Shown: positions 1-8,679, counted from the stretch's first letter. The stretch is DNA of 64,000 nucleotides from Nitratireductor pacificus pht-3B (GCF_000300335.1 NZ_AMRM01000003.1:1-64000), one strand, 5' to 3'. Notes: generated from the sequence alone by a model not told the origin. Numbers and translations are program-made.

Positions 1-324
1 GGGGGCGCTGCCACCGCATCGGGCATCCAGGGCGCTGCCAGCGCATCGGGCAGCCAGGGCGCTGCCACCGCATCGGGCAGCCGGGGCGCTGCCACCGCAT
101 CGGGCCACCGGGGCGCTGCCACCGCATCGGGCGACTGGGGCGCTGCCACCGCAACCGGATATGAAGGCAAGGTCCGCGGCAAGGAAGGCTGCGCCCTCTT
201 TCTCGTCGAGCGCTCGGACACCGGTGAAATTGTCAATGTCTGGGCCGGCATAGCGGGCCGAGGCGCCATCAAGCCGGAGACCTTCTATCGCCTCGTCGAC
301 GGCGAGCCGGTCGAGGTCAACTGA
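1..324 (+). CDS. Nonapeptide-repeat protein, C-terminal part (DUF7666-like tail), partial
   Basis: The open frame enters from outside the window and ends at TGA 322-324, leaving 107 residues. The visible part opens with six tandem nine-residue units of the form GAATASGxx, in which almost only the last two residues change (IQ, SQ, SR, HR, DW; final unit GAATATGYE). A compact domain follows, with GYEGKVRGKEGCALFLVER, an acidic stretch, VWAGIAG and IKPETFYRLVDGEPVEVN. From memory, phage and prophage proteins with short repeats (NTGxxSAA type) end in a similar domain, now called DUF7666. That fits the integrase and tRNA next door. Role unknown; a virion or host-interaction part is inference. The N-terminus is not visible. 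Confidence 0.75.
   Translation, partial: GGAATASGIQGAASASGSQGAATASGSRGAATASGHRGAATASGDWGAATATGYEGKVRGKEGCALFLVERSDTGEIVNVWAGIAGRGAIKPETFYRLVDGEPVEVN
4..165 (+). repeat. Six tandem 27-bp coding repeats
   Basis: Units at 4-30, 31-57, 58-84, 85-111, 112-138 and 139-165. Each encodes Gly-Ala-Ala-Thr-Ala-Ser-Gly plus two variable residues. Unit 2 has Ser for Thr and unit 6 has Thr for Ser. The array is cut by the window edge, so the copy number is a minimum. Because the units are contiguous and in frame, this is a protein repeat and not a CRISPR. Confidence 0.95.
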
Positions 325-326
325 CA

Positions 327-560
327 ATGGCGCGACGGCGCAGAACTCCACCAAAGGTCACGGCGGCCCGTGTCGAGCTCTATCTCGACAAGCTAGCGGA
401 GGTGATGTCGTGGGCCGGCGAGAATGCCCATCTCGGCGTCCCGCTCTGGAAGCGGCTCGAGAAGGAGCTCGAGCGCCTGCGCGAAGAAGAGGCTGTCGTC
501 GACGCCGCCAGGGCGCGCCTCACACGATCGACGGATCGAACGGCAGGGCAATCCGCCTGA
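327..560 (+). CDS. Small hypothetical protein, 77 aa, in the integrated element
   Basis: ATG lies two bases after the stop of the repeat protein, so the two are probably co-transcribed. The product is charged and helical. It has a basic N-terminus (MARRRRTPPKVTAARVE), a central amphipathic stretch and a Glu/Arg-rich segment (KRLEKELERLREEEA) with coiled-coil character. No catalytic motif is visible and I do not recognise a family. Its last 41 bases overlap convergently with the 3' end of the integrase gene. Small helical proteins of this kind are common beside phage structural genes, but a function is not assigned. Confidence 0.55.
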   Translation: MARRRRTPPKVTAARVELYLDKLAEVMSWAGENAHLGVPLWKRLEKELERLREEEAVVDAARARLTRSTDRTAGQSA

Positions 561-1884
561 GTTCTTTCGCCCGCCATTCCAGCGATCCGCCCGCACCGTA
601 GCGCGGCCGGTCGATCGTGTGCCCCATCAGGATCCGGCGCAGCTCCTCGTCGAGCCCGCCTTCCTTCATCCTGTCCTCGAATGTGTGGCGGAACGAGTAG
701 ATCTTGTGCTGCGCCGTCGGAAACAGCTTGTTCGCGCGAAAGAACTTGTTGAGCGCCGCGGAGAGCTCGTTCTCTCGATTGCGATAGCGTGGAAACCCCG
801 CCTTGTGGCGCCTGAACACTTCCAGCGCGATCCCGACCAGCGGCACCAGTCGTTCAGAAGACGCCGTCTTGATCTCGCGCGGATCGTCCGGATCGGTACG
901 CGGCTCGATGGCCAGATGCGGAATCTTGTGTGTCAGCCGGATCGAAGACGGCTGCAGATTGGCAATCTCGCTCGGCCGCGCCCCTGTCTCGATCAGGGCG
1001 AGCGCGATGCCGCGCGCCTCGTCGTTAAGCGTGGCGAGCGCGCCCGGCTTCATGATGGTGCCCGTGATCCACTCGGACGGGAATGGCGGGCGGGAGCGCT
1101 TCTTGCGCGTGGAGAAGTTCAGCCCGGCAAACGGGTTCTTTCGCTCCTCGTCGCCCATATGCTGGAAATAGGCGTCGTAGAGCACGCGCATGTTTCCGAT
1201 ATCGCGGTTTCCGGACGAGGCGGAATGCGTCGCCCGCCCTTCCTTCGGCGCGATCCGCTCGAGCCAGTAGCGGTAGATCCGCTGCGCGTCGTCGCGCGTG
1301 ATCTCCGCCATGGCCTTGTCGCCGACGATCGCGATGAAATTGTTGACCGCCCGCTGCTTGACCTTCTTCCACTGCGCCTTCTGGACGGCCGACTTGTTGA
1401 CCAGTTCGTCGGCGACGATCTCGTCGCAGTAAACGCCGAACGCCTCGCTGACCGATGTGGCCGGAACGGGCGTCATGCCAAGCAGGCCGACGGCGGTCTC
1501 CTTCTCGATCCTGTCGGAGAGAAGAACCTCCACGCGCTCGGCGATCTCATTGAAGGATGGCGAATCGGCAAGTGCCTGGGACGACCGGAAGGAAAAGCCG
1601 AGCGCCTCGACGCGCCGCATGACGGCCTGATGCCGCGCCCTGGCGAGATTCGATTCGTCGCCCTCGACGAGAGAGGCCCAGAGAGCTTCATCGCCCGCCT
1701 CCAGAAGGTTGCGCTTGGCGCGGGCAATGGCCAGATCGTCGGTCTTCAGGGAAACGCGGATGCGCGGCGCGCGCTCGTCGAGCAGAAGGACGGCCGTTGG
1801 AACGTTGCGCTTGTAATAATACCAGCCGTCGCGCAGCTGAAGATATCGATCCTGATCGGCCTTCGACTTTCGCTGCCGCCCCAC
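520..1884 (-). CDS. Tyrosine recombinase (phage/island integrase)
   Basis: 454 residues. The N-terminal part (about 1-60, QLRDGWYYYKRNVP) resembles the DUF6538 head found in alphaproteobacterial integrases. A SAM-like core-binding region follows (about 140-215), then the catalytic domain. Catalytic residues visible: Arg303 in TGARPSE, Lys339 in the beta-hairpin IKTASSER, Arg399-His400 in YSFRHTF (the usual His of HxxR is Tyr396, a common variant), His422 in LMGHT and the nucleophile Tyr429 in RPRYG. The reaction is conservative site-specific recombination between phage or island and chromosomal att sites. The gene starts 158 bp from the 3' end of tRNA-Leu and points away from it, the classic position at one end of an element using that tRNA. 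It looks intact. Confidence 0.93.
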   Translation of the reverse strand: MGRQRKSKADQDRYLQLRDGWYYYKRNVPTAVLLLDERAPRIRVSLKTDDLAIARAKRNLLEAGDEALWASLVEGDESNLARARHQAVMRRVEALGFSFRSSQALADSPSFNEIAERVEVLLSDRIEKETAVGLLGMTPVPATSVSEAFGVYCDEIVADELVNKSAVQKAQWKKVKQRAVNNFIAIVGDKAMAEITRDDAQRIYRYWLERIAPKEGRATHSASSGNRDIGNMRVLYDAYFQHMGDEERKNPFAGLNFSTRKKRSRPPFPSEWITGTIMKPGALATLNDEARGIALALIETGARPSEIANLQPSSIRLTHKIPHLAIEPRTDPDDPREIKTASSERLVPLVGIALEVFRRHKAGFPRYRNRENELSAALNKFFRANKLFPTAQHKIYSFRHTFEDRMKEGGLDEELRRILMGHTIDRPRYGAGGSLEWRAKELRRIALPFDPSIV

Positions 1885-1983
1885 TACCGCACCCTTCCAA
1901 ACCCTTGCCTTTCCGGCGAAAGGCCCCGTTAGAGGTCACAGTATAGGGCACGATAACGAAGAATTGGTCAATAGCGCGAAGCG

Positions 1984-2007
1984 ATCAAAAGGCGAAAGCC
2001 TTTTGAT
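1984..2007. other. Perfect 10-bp inverted repeat with GAAA loop between integrase and tRNA-Leu
   Basis: Arms 1984-1993 and 1998-2007 enclose a GAAA loop. It lies between the 3' end of tRNA-Leu and the integrase start, both on the minus strand. No U-tract follows on either strand, so it is a weak terminator candidate. It could instead be a recombinase or excisionase arm site. The rest of 1885-2042 shows no gene. Confidence 0.4.
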
Positions 2008-2042
2008 TTCAATGCACTAGAGGATTTCCGATGAGGGAAAAT

Positions 2043-2066
2043 TGGTGCGGTCGAGAAGACTCGAAC
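2043..2066. other. Likely attachment core in the 3' end of tRNA-Leu
   Basis: The T-arm and acceptor end of tRNA-Leu is the usual crossover site for tyrosine integrases, and the integrase gene abuts this side. The element would lie at lower coordinates with the intact tRNA kept on the chromosome side. The matching direct repeat must lie outside the window, so the exact core cannot be seen. This is inferred from position. Confidence 0.4.
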
Positions 2067-2127
2067 TTCCACGGGTTGCCCCACAGCGACCTCAACGCTG
2101 CGCGTCTACCAATTCCGCCACGACCGC
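2043..2127 (-). tRNA. tRNA-Leu (anticodon GAG)
   Basis: Read on the minus strand, the acceptor GCGGTCG pairs with CGACCGC and a CCA is encoded (2043-2045). The anticodon arm CAGCG/CGCTG encloses TTGAGGT, giving anticodon GAG. The molecule has the long variable arm of a class II tRNA (85 nt with CCA) and a standard T-loop GTTCGAGTC. Its 3' end faces the integrase. Confidence 0.97.
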
Positions 2128-2350
2128 ACGCAACGAAAGGCCGGCTCGCACCGGCCAGAGGGCGTGTAGCAAATCGGTTATTCAGAGACAAGTGCGACAG
2201 ACGCAAATCTTCGCAAAATCGAACGGCGCGTCCACGAGGTTCTGAAACTGGTCCCGGCGCGGCTTGCGGCATGGTCCGCGAGCGACTGGACCCGGGCGAC
2301 GTTTATCGCCATATGTGCCACAGCAACGCCCGTGAAGAGACAGATCCCTG

Positions 2351-3067
2351 ATGAGCGAACGCAGCCAGATCGACACCGCTTTCCAGCCGCGCGACACAGC
2401 CCCGCCCGTCGAATGGCGCGTCGAGCCGGGGCTGACGGAATATGCTGCGGCACTCGCCTTCATGGAAGAGCGCGCCGGGCAGATCCGCGAGGGCCTGGCC
2501 GGCGAGATGGTCTGGCTGGTGGAGCATCCGCCCCTTTACACCGCCGGCACCAGCGCCCGGCAGGAAGACCTGCTCGACGCCGCTCGCTTTCCGGTCTTCA
2601 AGGCCGGGCGCGGCGGCGAATACACCTATCACGGACCGGGCCAGCGGGTGGCCTATGTGATGCTCGACCTCAAGTCGCGGCGCGAGGATGTGCGGGCCTT
2701 CGTCGCGGCGCTCGAGCACTGGATCATCGATACGCTCGGACGCTTCAACGTCACGGGCGAGCGGCGCGAGGACCGGGTCGGGGTCTGGGTCCGCCGCCCC
2801 GACAAGCCCCCCCTACCCGGCGGCCTGCCGGCGGAGGACAAGATCGCCGCCATCGGGATTCGCGTGCGCCGCTGGGTCAGCTTCCACGGCATCGCGGTCA
2901 ATGTCGAACCGGAACTGGCACATTTCAACGGCATCGTGCCCTGCGGTATAAGCGGCTATGGCGTCACAAGCCTGGTCGATCTCGGCCTGCCGGTGACGAT
3001 GGAGGACTTCGATCTGGCGCTGAAGGCGGCCTTCGAGAAAACGTTCGGTCCCACCGAACGCCGCTGA
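2351..3067 (+). CDS. lipB: Octanoyltransferase LipB
   Basis: 238 residues. LipB moves the octanoyl group from octanoyl-ACP to the lipoyl domains of 2-oxoacid dehydrogenases and the glycine cleavage H protein in the cytoplasm, the first step of lipoate synthesis. Visible landmarks: [12 protein letters not shown] around His94, the catalytic Lys164 in [14 protein letters not shown], and the acyl-accepting Cys198 in [11 protein letters not shown]. Length and motif order are normal. It is monocistronic: tRNA-Leu lies on the other strand upstream and ggt starts 69 bp downstream. The 223 bp before it (2128-2350) hold no other gene that I can see. Confidence 0.97.
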   Translation: MSERSQIDTAFQPRDTAPPVEWRVEPGLTEYAAALAFMEERAGQIREGLAGEMVWLVEHPPLYTAGTSARQEDLLDAARFPVFKAGRGGEYTYHGPGQRVAYVMLDLKSRREDVRAFVAALEHWIIDTLGRFNVTGERREDRVGVWVRRPDKPPLPGGLPAEDKIAAIGIRVRRWVSFHGIAVNVEPELAHFNGIVPCGISGYGVTSLVDLGLPVTMEDFDLALKAAFEKTFGPTERR

Positions 3068-3136
3068 CGGCACCGACCCAATGCACACGAGGGAGCATCT
3101 TCCGATGCGCTCCCGCCCAGCAGAGGAGTGCCAGGC

Positions 3137-4900
3137 ATGCGCTTTCCCCACGCAATGACATCCGCCGCCGCCTTATCGGCCCTGCTTCTTGCCGGAAGCA
3201 CCGGTTTCGCACAGCAGGCGACGGACGCCCACGCCCCCGAAATGGCCAGCGGCATCACCAGCAAGGCGGCCGTCCGCGCCAAGGAGCAGATGGTGGCCGC
3301 CGCCAATCCGCTGGCCGCCGAGGCCGGTCTTGAAATCCTGCGCAAAGGCGGCAGCGCCGCCGACGCGCTCGTCGCGGTGCAGACCGTGCTCGGCCTGGTG
3401 GAGCCGCAATCGTCCGGCATCGGCGGCGGCGCCTTTCTCGTCTGGTACGACGCGGCAAGCGGCGCGGTCACCACGTTCGACGGCCGCGAGACGGCACCCG
3501 CCGCGGCCACCCCGGCCCTCTTCCTCGACGGGAAGGGAGAACCCCTCGCCTTCTTCGATGCGGTGGTCGGCGGCCGTTCGGTCGGCGCGCCCGGGGTGGT
3601 GCGCCTGATGGAAGCCGTGCATCAAAAGGCCGGCAGGCTCGCCTGGGCGGAGACGCTCCAGCCGGCGATTGCTCTGGCCGAGGCCGGCTTCGCGGTGTCG
3701 CCACGCCTCAACGCGCTTCTGGCCGGAGACAAGGACAAGCTCGCCACGCAGGCCGCGGCCCGCGCCTATTTCTACGACGCCGCGGGCGAACCGCTCGCTG
3801 CCGGCAGCCTTCTCCGGAATCCCGACTACGCGGAAACCCTGAAGGTAATTGCCGCGGAAGGGGCCGACGGTTTCTACAAGGGGGCCGTGGCGGAAAAGAT
3901 CGTCGCGGCGGTCAAGGCGCACGAGACGAATCCCGGCCTGCTCACGCTGGACGATCTCGCCGCCTATGAGGTCAAGGAGCGGGAGGCCGTCTGCGCGCCC
4001 TATCGCGGCCTCGACGTGTGCGGCATGGGACCGCCCTCCTCCGGCGCGCTGACCGTCGGCCAGATCCTCGGCATGGTCGCCGAATTCGACCTGGCGGGCC
4101 TCGGTCCGGACGATCCGGAGAGCTGGCGCATCATCGGCGACGCGACGCGCCTCGCCTTCGCCGACCGCGGCCTCTACATGGCCGACAGCGACTTCGTCAA
4201 AATGCCGAGCGGCCTGCTCGACGCCGACTATCTGAAGGAGCGCGCCGCGCTGATCCGGCGACCGACCGCCCTGGAGGACGACGCGGTCAAGGCCGGCACG
4301 CCGCCCTGGGACAAGGCGGAGCTGCGCATCGACGGCACCAGCCTGACGCAGCCCTCCACCTCGCATTTCGTCATCGTCGACAAGGACGGCAACATCGCCT
4401 CCATGACCACATCCGTGGAAAGCGCCTTCGGCTCACGGCAGATGGCGGGTGGGTTCATCCTCAACAACCAGCTCACCGATTTCTCCTTCGCGCCTGAAAG
4501 CGACGGCGAGGCGGTGGCCAACCGGGTGGAGCCGGGCAAGCGCCCGCGCTCCTCGATGTCGCCGACCATCATCATGAAGGACGGCAAGCCGCTCCATGCA
4601 CTGGGTTCGCCAGGCGGAAGCAACATCATCCCCTATGTGGCGAACACGATCATAGCCCTCGCGGACTGGCAGATGAACATGCAGCAGGCGATAGACCTGC
4701 CGCATCTGACCAACCGATTCGGGACCTATACGATCGAGTCCGGAACGGCGGCGGAAGACCTGACCGACGATCTCGACGCGCTGGGCTTCAAGACGTCGGT
4801 CGGCGAACTGAACTCGGGCCTGCATGGGATATCCATCCTGCCGGACGGGCTGGAAGGCGGGGCGGACCCGCGCCGCGAAGGCGTCGCCATCGGCGACTGA
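3137..4900 (+). CDS. ggt: Gamma-glutamyltransferase (periplasmic)
   Basis: Ntn-hydrolase that cleaves or transfers the gamma-glutamyl group of glutathione and related compounds in the periplasm. The precursor self-cleaves before the nucleophile. ATG 3137 is chosen because GAGGAG at 3123-3128 is well placed; an in-frame GTG at 3128 would add three residues. A signal peptide is visible (basic start, hydrophobic segment, cut near GFAQQ). The large-subunit signature SGIGGGAFLVWYD is present. The nucleophile is Thr408 in PSTSHFVIVD, and the substrate-binding region includes SSMSPTI and GSPGGSNII. Length (587 aa) is typical. A terminator hairpin follows at 4949-4973. Confidence 0.96.
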   Translation: MRFPHAMTSAAALSALLLAGSTGFAQQATDAHAPEMASGITSKAAVRAKEQMVAAANPLAAEAGLEILRKGGSAADALVAVQTVLGLVEPQSSGIGGGAFLVWYDAASGAVTTFDGRETAPAAATPALFLDGKGEPLAFFDAVVGGRSVGAPGVVRLMEAVHQKAGRLAWAETLQPAIALAEAGFAVSPRLNALLAGDKDKLATQAAARAYFYDAAGEPLAAGSLLRNPDYAETLKVIAAEGADGFYKGAVAEKIVAAVKAHETNPGLLTLDDLAAYEVKEREAVCAPYRGLDVCGMGPPSSGALTVGQILGMVAEFDLAGLGPDDPESWRIIGDATRLAFADRGLYMADSDFVKMPSGLLDADYLKERAALIRRPTALEDDAVKAGTPPWDKAELRIDGTSLTQPSTSHFVIVDKDGNIASMTTSVESAFGSRQMAGGFILNNQLTDFSFAPESDGEAVANRVEPGKRPRSSMSPTIIMKDGKPLHALGSPGGSNIIPYVANTIIALADWQMNMQQAIDLPHLTNRFGTYTIESGTAAEDLTDDLDALGFKTSVGELNSGLHGISILPDGLEGGADPRREGVAIGD

Positions 4901-4948
4901 GCGGTACGCCTACAGAAGACGGGACGCGCAGTGCACAAAGCGGCTCTC

Positions 4949-4973
4949 GAGGCGGGATCATCCCGCCTCTTTC
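4949..4973 (+). terminator. Intrinsic terminator after ggt
   Basis: Perfect 9-bp stem (4949-4957 with 4961-4969), loop TCA, then TTT. It lies 48 bp after the ggt stop. It also sits just beyond the end of the minus-strand small ORF at 4984, so it may serve both strands. Confidence 0.8.
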
Positions 4974-4983
4974 ACGGCCACTC

Positions 4984-5070
4984 TCAGAACGCGCCGATCA
5001 ACGCGGCGGCGACGACGATGAAGGAACTGACGGCAACAAGCGAGGCGACATCCTGAACAAGTTCGGTCAT
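4984..5070 (-). CDS. 28-residue single-span membrane peptide with SOS promoter (SidA-like by context)
   Basis: Missed by length cut-offs. The minus-strand frame runs from ATG 5070-5068 to TGA 4986-4984. Its AGGAGAG ribosome site lies five bases before the ATG, close to ideal. The peptide opens MTELVQDVAS and continues as one hydrophobic stretch of about 20 residues ending LIGAF, so it is a short polar N-terminus plus one membrane helix. Upstream, a -35/-10 pair brackets a perfect GAAC-N7-GAAC LexA box, so it should be induced by DNA damage. Caulobacter SidA is a known 29-residue SOS-induced inner-membrane peptide that blocks division through FtsW. Size, topology and regulation match; sequence homology is not claimed. 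A toxin-like or signalling role is possible. Confidence 0.72.
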   Translation of the reverse strand: MTELVQDVASLVAVSSFIVVAAALIGAF

Positions 5071-5098
5071 AACTCTCTCCTGATCTCTTTATGAGCCG

Positions 5099-5127
5099 TT
5101 TATGTTCTATTTTTGTTCCATCGTCAA
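5099..5127 (-). promoter_or_regulatory. SOS promoter with LexA box (5104-5118)
   Basis: On the minus strand TTGACG (5127-5122) and CATAAA (5104-5099) are spaced by exactly 17 bp. The spacer and the edge of the -10 are filled by GAACAAAAATAGAAC (5118-5104), a perfect match to the alphaproteobacterial LexA operator GAAC-N7-GAAC. The start codon of the 28-residue peptide is 29 bp beyond the -10. LexA bound here would block RNA polymerase directly. Confidence 0.8.
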
Positions 5128-5167
5128 GCGCATGCGGAGGCCGGGCGGTCGCATCGGAACAACAGGG

Positions 5168-5184
5168 TTGACGTAAAGTTAACC
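5168..5184. promoter_or_regulatory. Possible CtrA box
   Basis: TTGACGTAAAGTTAACC matches the CtrA consensus TTAA-N7-TTAACC with one base change in the first half. It lies about 40 bp upstream of the SOS promoter of the small peptide. A single near-match in AT-richer intergenic DNA is weak evidence. The rest of 5185-5311 shows nothing recognisable. Confidence 0.3.
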
Positions 5185-5311
5185 GGTCCGCGCCGGCGCA
5201 CGGACGCTCCAGACGGGTTCATCGTTTCGGGGAAATGCCGCCCGGCTTCATCTTCCGCATCGGCATAGACGCCGGGGTTTCCGGCCGACCGCGCGGCCGC
5301 GCTTCTGGCGC

Positions 5312-5998
5312 TCAGTGCCTGAACGGAACGACCTTCCCCCCCTCGAGCGTCACCACCCGGTCCATGCGCCTGGCGAGATCGTGATTATGGGTGGCGATGA
5401 GCGCGGCCAGACCCGACTGGCGCACCAGCGCCTCCAGTGCATCGAAGACATAGCCGGCGGTGACCGGGTCGAGGTTTCCGGTCGGCTCGTCGGCGAGCAG
5501 GACGCGCGGCGCATTGGCGACGGCGCGGGCGATGGCGACGCGCTGCTGTTCGCCGCCCGAAAGCTCGGCCGGTCGATGTCCGGCGCGATGGCCGACGCGC
5601 AGATAGTCCAGCAGTTGCAGGGCGCGGCCCTTCGCCTCGCCGGGGGCCATTCCAGTCACCATCTGCGGGATCATCACATTCTCCTCGGCGGTGAACTCCG
5701 GCAGGAGATGATGGAACTGGTAGACGAAGCCGATCTCGTTGCGGCGGATCGCCGTGCGCTGATCATCGTTGAGGCGGCCGCAGGCCCTGCCCCCGATGAC
5801 GACCTCGCCGGCGTCCGGCGCCTCCAGCAGACCGGCCAGATGCAGCAGCGTCGACTTGCCGGCGCCCGACGGCGCGACCAGCGCCACCATCTCGCCCGGC
5901 ACCAGCGCGAAATCGGCATCCTGCAGGATGGTCAGGCGGTCGGCGCCCTGACGATAGCTGCGCTCGATCTTCTTCAGTTCGAGAACGGCGGCGGCCAT
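5312..5998 (-). CDS. lolD: Lipoprotein-releasing ABC transporter ATPase LolD
   Basis: 228 residues from ATG 5998; an upstream extension with no family match is rejected because ATG 5998 overlaps the lolC stop (TGATG coupling). ATPase of the LolCDE-type complex that extracts outer-membrane lipoproteins from the inner membrane and hands them to LolA. Motifs in order: Walker [10 protein letters not shown] (42-50), Q-loop [15 protein letters not shown] signature [14 protein letters not shown], Walker [14 protein letters not shown] and the switch His in IATHNHDLA. It is the last gene of proS-lolC-lolD. Confidence 0.96.
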   Translation of the reverse strand: MAAAVLELKKIERSYRQGADRLTILQDADFALVPGEMVALVAPSGAGKSTLLHLAGLLEAPDAGEVVIGGRACGRLNDDQRTAIRRNEIGFVYQFHHLLPEFTAEENVMIPQMVTGMAPGEAKGRALQLLDYLRVGHRAGHRPAELSGGEQQRVAIARAVANAPRVLLADEPTGNLDPVTAGYVFDALEALVRQSGLAALIATHNHDLARRMDRVVTLEGGKVVPFRH

Positions 5999-7317
5999 CA
6001 GTCGTACCTCAGCGCATCGACCGGATCGAGGCGCGAGGCGCGCCATGCCGGAAACAGGGTCGCCAGGAAAGACAGCGCCAGCGCCATCACGATCACATAG
6101 ATCGTCTCGCCGGCCTCCATCTTGGCCGGCAGGCGGCTCAGGAAGTAGATCTCGGGGTTGAAGATGGTCGTGCCGGAGAGCCAGGAGAAGAACTGGCGGA
6201 TCGACTCGACGTTCATGCAGATGACGACGCCGAGCACGACGCCGGCGATCGTGCCGGCCACGCCAATAGCCGCCCCCGTCATCAGGAAGATGCGCATGAT
6301 GGCGCCGCTGGTCGCGCCCATGGTGCGCAGGATGGCGATGTCGTGCCCCTTGTCCTTCACCAGCATCACGAGGCCGGAGATGATGTTCAGGGCCGCCACG
6401 AGGACGATCATGGTCAGGATCATGAACATCACGTTCCGCTCCACCTCGAGCGCGGAGAAGAAGGTGCTGTTGCGCTGCCGCCAGTCGGACAGGAGGACCG
6501 GCCTCTGGGCGGCTTCCTCCACCGCCGGGCGGATCGCCTCCACGGCATCCGGATCGTCGACGAACAGTTCGATCGACTGCACAAGACCCTCAGCGTTGAA
6601 GAAGAGCTGCGCTTCCTCGAGCGGCAGGTAGATGATCGAGCTGTCATATTCGGACATGCCGCTCTCGAAGGTGGCGGAGACTGGATAGGTCTTCACCCGC
6701 GGGGTCGTGCCGAAAGGGGTGATGTCGCCCTCCGGCGCCACCAGGGTGACCGAATCGCCGATCGCCAGACCGAGATTCTCCGCCATGCGTGTGCCAACCG
6801 CGACCCCTTCACCGGCTGCGAAGCCAACCAGCGAACCGTCGCGGATGTTCTTCGAGATAAGATCGAGGCGGGTAAGATCGTCGGCCCGCACGCCACGGAC
6901 GAAGGCGCCGGTGCCGGCGCCCGAGCGGCCGGAAACGAGCACCTGTCCCTGCACCATGGGCAGGGCGAGCCGCACGCCGTCCACGCCCTCGATGCGCTTG
7001 GCGACGGCGTCGTAGTCGCTGAGCGGCATGTCCACCGGCTGGACGATCAGGTGGCCGTTGACGCCCAGAATGCGCGTCAGGAGTTCGGCGCGAAAGCCGT
7101 TCATCACAGCCATCACCACGATCAGCGTGGCGACGCCGAGCATGATGCCGACAAAGGAGATGGAGGCGATGACGGAGATCACCGTCTCCTTGCGCCGCGA
7201 GCGCAGATAGCGCCAGGCGATCAGCCGTTCGAAGTGCGAAAAAGGTCCGGCGCCCTTCGGCGTCGCCTGCGCCGTGGCGGCAGCCGGCTGGCTGGTGGCG
7301 GCGTCACTCATCATCAC
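5998..7317 (-). CDS. lolC: Lipoprotein-releasing ABC transporter permease LolC/LolE family
   Basis: About 439 residues; MMMSDAA gives three possible starts a few bases apart. Architecture is the usual one for LolC/E: a cytoplasmic N-terminus with [18 protein letters not shown]1 ([28 protein letters not shown] region), a large periplasmic domain (about 70-290), and three C-terminal helices ending [18 protein letters not shown]. Alphaproteobacteria commonly have one LolC/E homolog acting as a homodimer (LolF-like), so no separate lolE is expected here. It overlaps lolD by one base and follows proS by 30 bp. Confidence 0.95.
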   Translation of the reverse strand: MMMSDAATSQPAAATAQATPKGAGPFSHFERLIAWRYLRSRRKETVISVIASISFVGIMLGVATLIVVMAVMNGFRAELLTRILGVNGHLIVQPVDMPLSDYDAVAKRIEGVDGVRLALPMVQGQVLVSGRSGAGTGAFVRGVRADDLTRLDLISKNIRDGSLVGFAAGEGVAVGTRMAENLGLAIGDSVTLVAPEGDITPFGTTPRVKTYPVSATFESGMSEYDSSIIYLPLEEAQLFFNAEGLVQSIELFVDDPDAVEAIRPAVEEAAQRPVLLSDWRQRNSTFFSALEVERNVMFMILTMIVLVAALNIISGLVMLVKDKGHDIAILRTMGATSGAIMRIFLMTGAAIGVAGTIAGVVLGVVICMNVESIRQFFSWLSGTTIFNPEIYFLSRLPAKMEAGETIYVIVMALALSFLATLFPAWRASRLDPVDALRYD

Positions 7318-7347
7318 ACCTCGTGGGCTGAAGCCTGCGCGGTCGCG

Positions 7348-8679
7348 TCATGGACGCCCGGCGTTCAGACGGTTGACCACCGCTTCGAGCGGCAGGGTTT
7401 CGCGCGCGCCGGTGGCCCGGTTCTTGATTTCCGCCTCGCCGCCGGCCACGCCGCGCGGGCCGACGATGACCTGCCAGGGAACGCCGATCAGGTCGGCCGT
7501 GGCGAACTTGCCGCCGGCACGGGCATCCGTGTCATCGTAGAGCACGTCCTTTCCGGCCGCCTGCAACTGCTCATAGAGCGTTTCGCAGGCCTGGTCACAC
7601 GCTTCGTCGCCGGCCTTCATGTTGATCAGCACGGCGTCGAACGGCGCCACGCTTTCCGGCCAGATGATGCCGTTCTCGTCATGGCTTGCCTCGATGATCG
7701 CCGCCAGGAGGCGGCTCGGGCCGATGCCGTAGGATCCCATGGACACAAAGTGCTCCTTGCCGTCCGGTCCGGTGACCGTGGCGTTCATGGGCTTTGAATA
7801 CTTGGTGCCGAAGTGGAAAATATGGCCGACCTCGATGCCGCGCGCGGAAACTTTCTCGCCCTCGGCGATGGCGGTCCAGGCGGCCTCGTCGTGCATCTCG
7901 TCCGTCGCCGCGTAGGGGGTCGTCCAGGCCTCGACGATCCCAGCAATCTCCGCATCATCGGCGAAGTCCACGTCGGCGCCGGGCACCTCGAACTTCAGGA
8001 AGTCCTTGTGACAGAAGACCTCGCTCTCGCCCGTCGAGGCGAGGATGATGAACTCGTGGCTGAGATCGCCGCCGATCGGGCCGGTGTCGGCGCGCATCGG
8101 GATGGCCTGCAGCCCCATGCGCGAGAAGGTGCGCAGATAGGCAACGAACATGCGGTTGTAGGCAGCCTTCGCTCCCTCGAAATCGAGGTCGAAGGAATAG
8201 GCGTCCTTCATCAGGAACTCGCGCGAGCGCATGACGCCGAAGCGCGGGCGCACCTCGTCGCGGAACTTCCACTGGATGTGATAGAGGTTCAGCGGCAGGT
8301 CCTTGTAGGACCGGACATAGGAGCGGAAGATGTCGGTGACCATCTCCTCATTGGTCGGGCCGTACAGCATCTGGCGCTCGTGCCGGTCGACGATGCGCAG
8401 CATCTCCTTGCCGTAATCGTCGTAGCGGCCGCTCTCCATCCACAGATCCGCCGACTGGATGGTCGGCATCAGGATCTCCTGCGCGCCGGCGCGGTCCTGT
8501 TCCTCGCGCACGATGCCGTTGACCTTCTCGAGCACCCGCTTGCCCAGCGGCAGCCAGGAGAACGAGCCGGCACCCTGCTGGCGGATCATGCCGGCGCGCA
8601 GCATCAGGCGATGCGAGACGATCTCGGCCTCGCGCGGTGTTTCTTTCAGGATCGGCAGGAAGTAGCGCGACAGTCGCAT
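7348..8679 (-). CDS. proS: Prolyl-tRNA synthetase, short bacterial type without INS editing domain
   Basis: Class II synthetase that charges tRNA-Pro. About 443 residues from MRLSRYFLP (ATG 8679; an in-frame ATG at 8691 adds four residues and neither has a strong ribosome site). Class II motifs are visible: [17 protein letters not shown] (motif 1 region), [47 protein letters not shown] (motif 2, given here as positions about 110-160) and [16 protein letters not shown] (motif 3). The protein is 120-130 residues shorter than E. coli ProRS because the editing insertion between motifs 2 and 3 is absent, as usual in alphaproteobacteria. Ala-tRNA-Pro clearing then needs a free-standing YbaK/ProXp protein elsewhere. 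Confidence 0.96.
   Translation of the reverse strand: MRLSRYFLPILKETPREAEIVSHRLMLRAGMIRQQGAGSFSWLPLGKRVLEKVNGIVREEQDRAGAQEILMPTIQSADLWMESGRYDDYGKEMLRIVDRHERQMLYGPTNEEMVTDIFRSYVRSYKDLPLNLYHIQWKFRDEVRPRFGVMRSREFLMKDAYSFDLDFEGAKAAYNRMFVAYLRTFSRMGLQAIPMRADTGPIGGDLSHEFIILASTGESEVFCHKDFLKFEVPGADVDFADDAEIAGIVEAWTTPYAATDEMHDEAAWTAIAEGEKVSARGIEVGHIFHFGTKYSKPMNATVTGPDGKEHFVSMGSYGIGPSRLLAAIIEASHDENGIIWPESVAPFDAVLINMKAGDEACDQACETLYEQLQAAGKDVLYDDTDARAGGKFATADLIGVPWQVIVGPRGVAGGEAEIKNRATGARETLPLEAVVNRLNAGRP

Noticed and set aside
4-165. CRISPR array
   Set aside because: Units are contiguous, in frame and without spacers; they code for a peptide repeat.
424-1932. 502-codon plus-strand open frame
   Set aside because: Antisense of the integrase, whose catalytic residues are all placed correctly.
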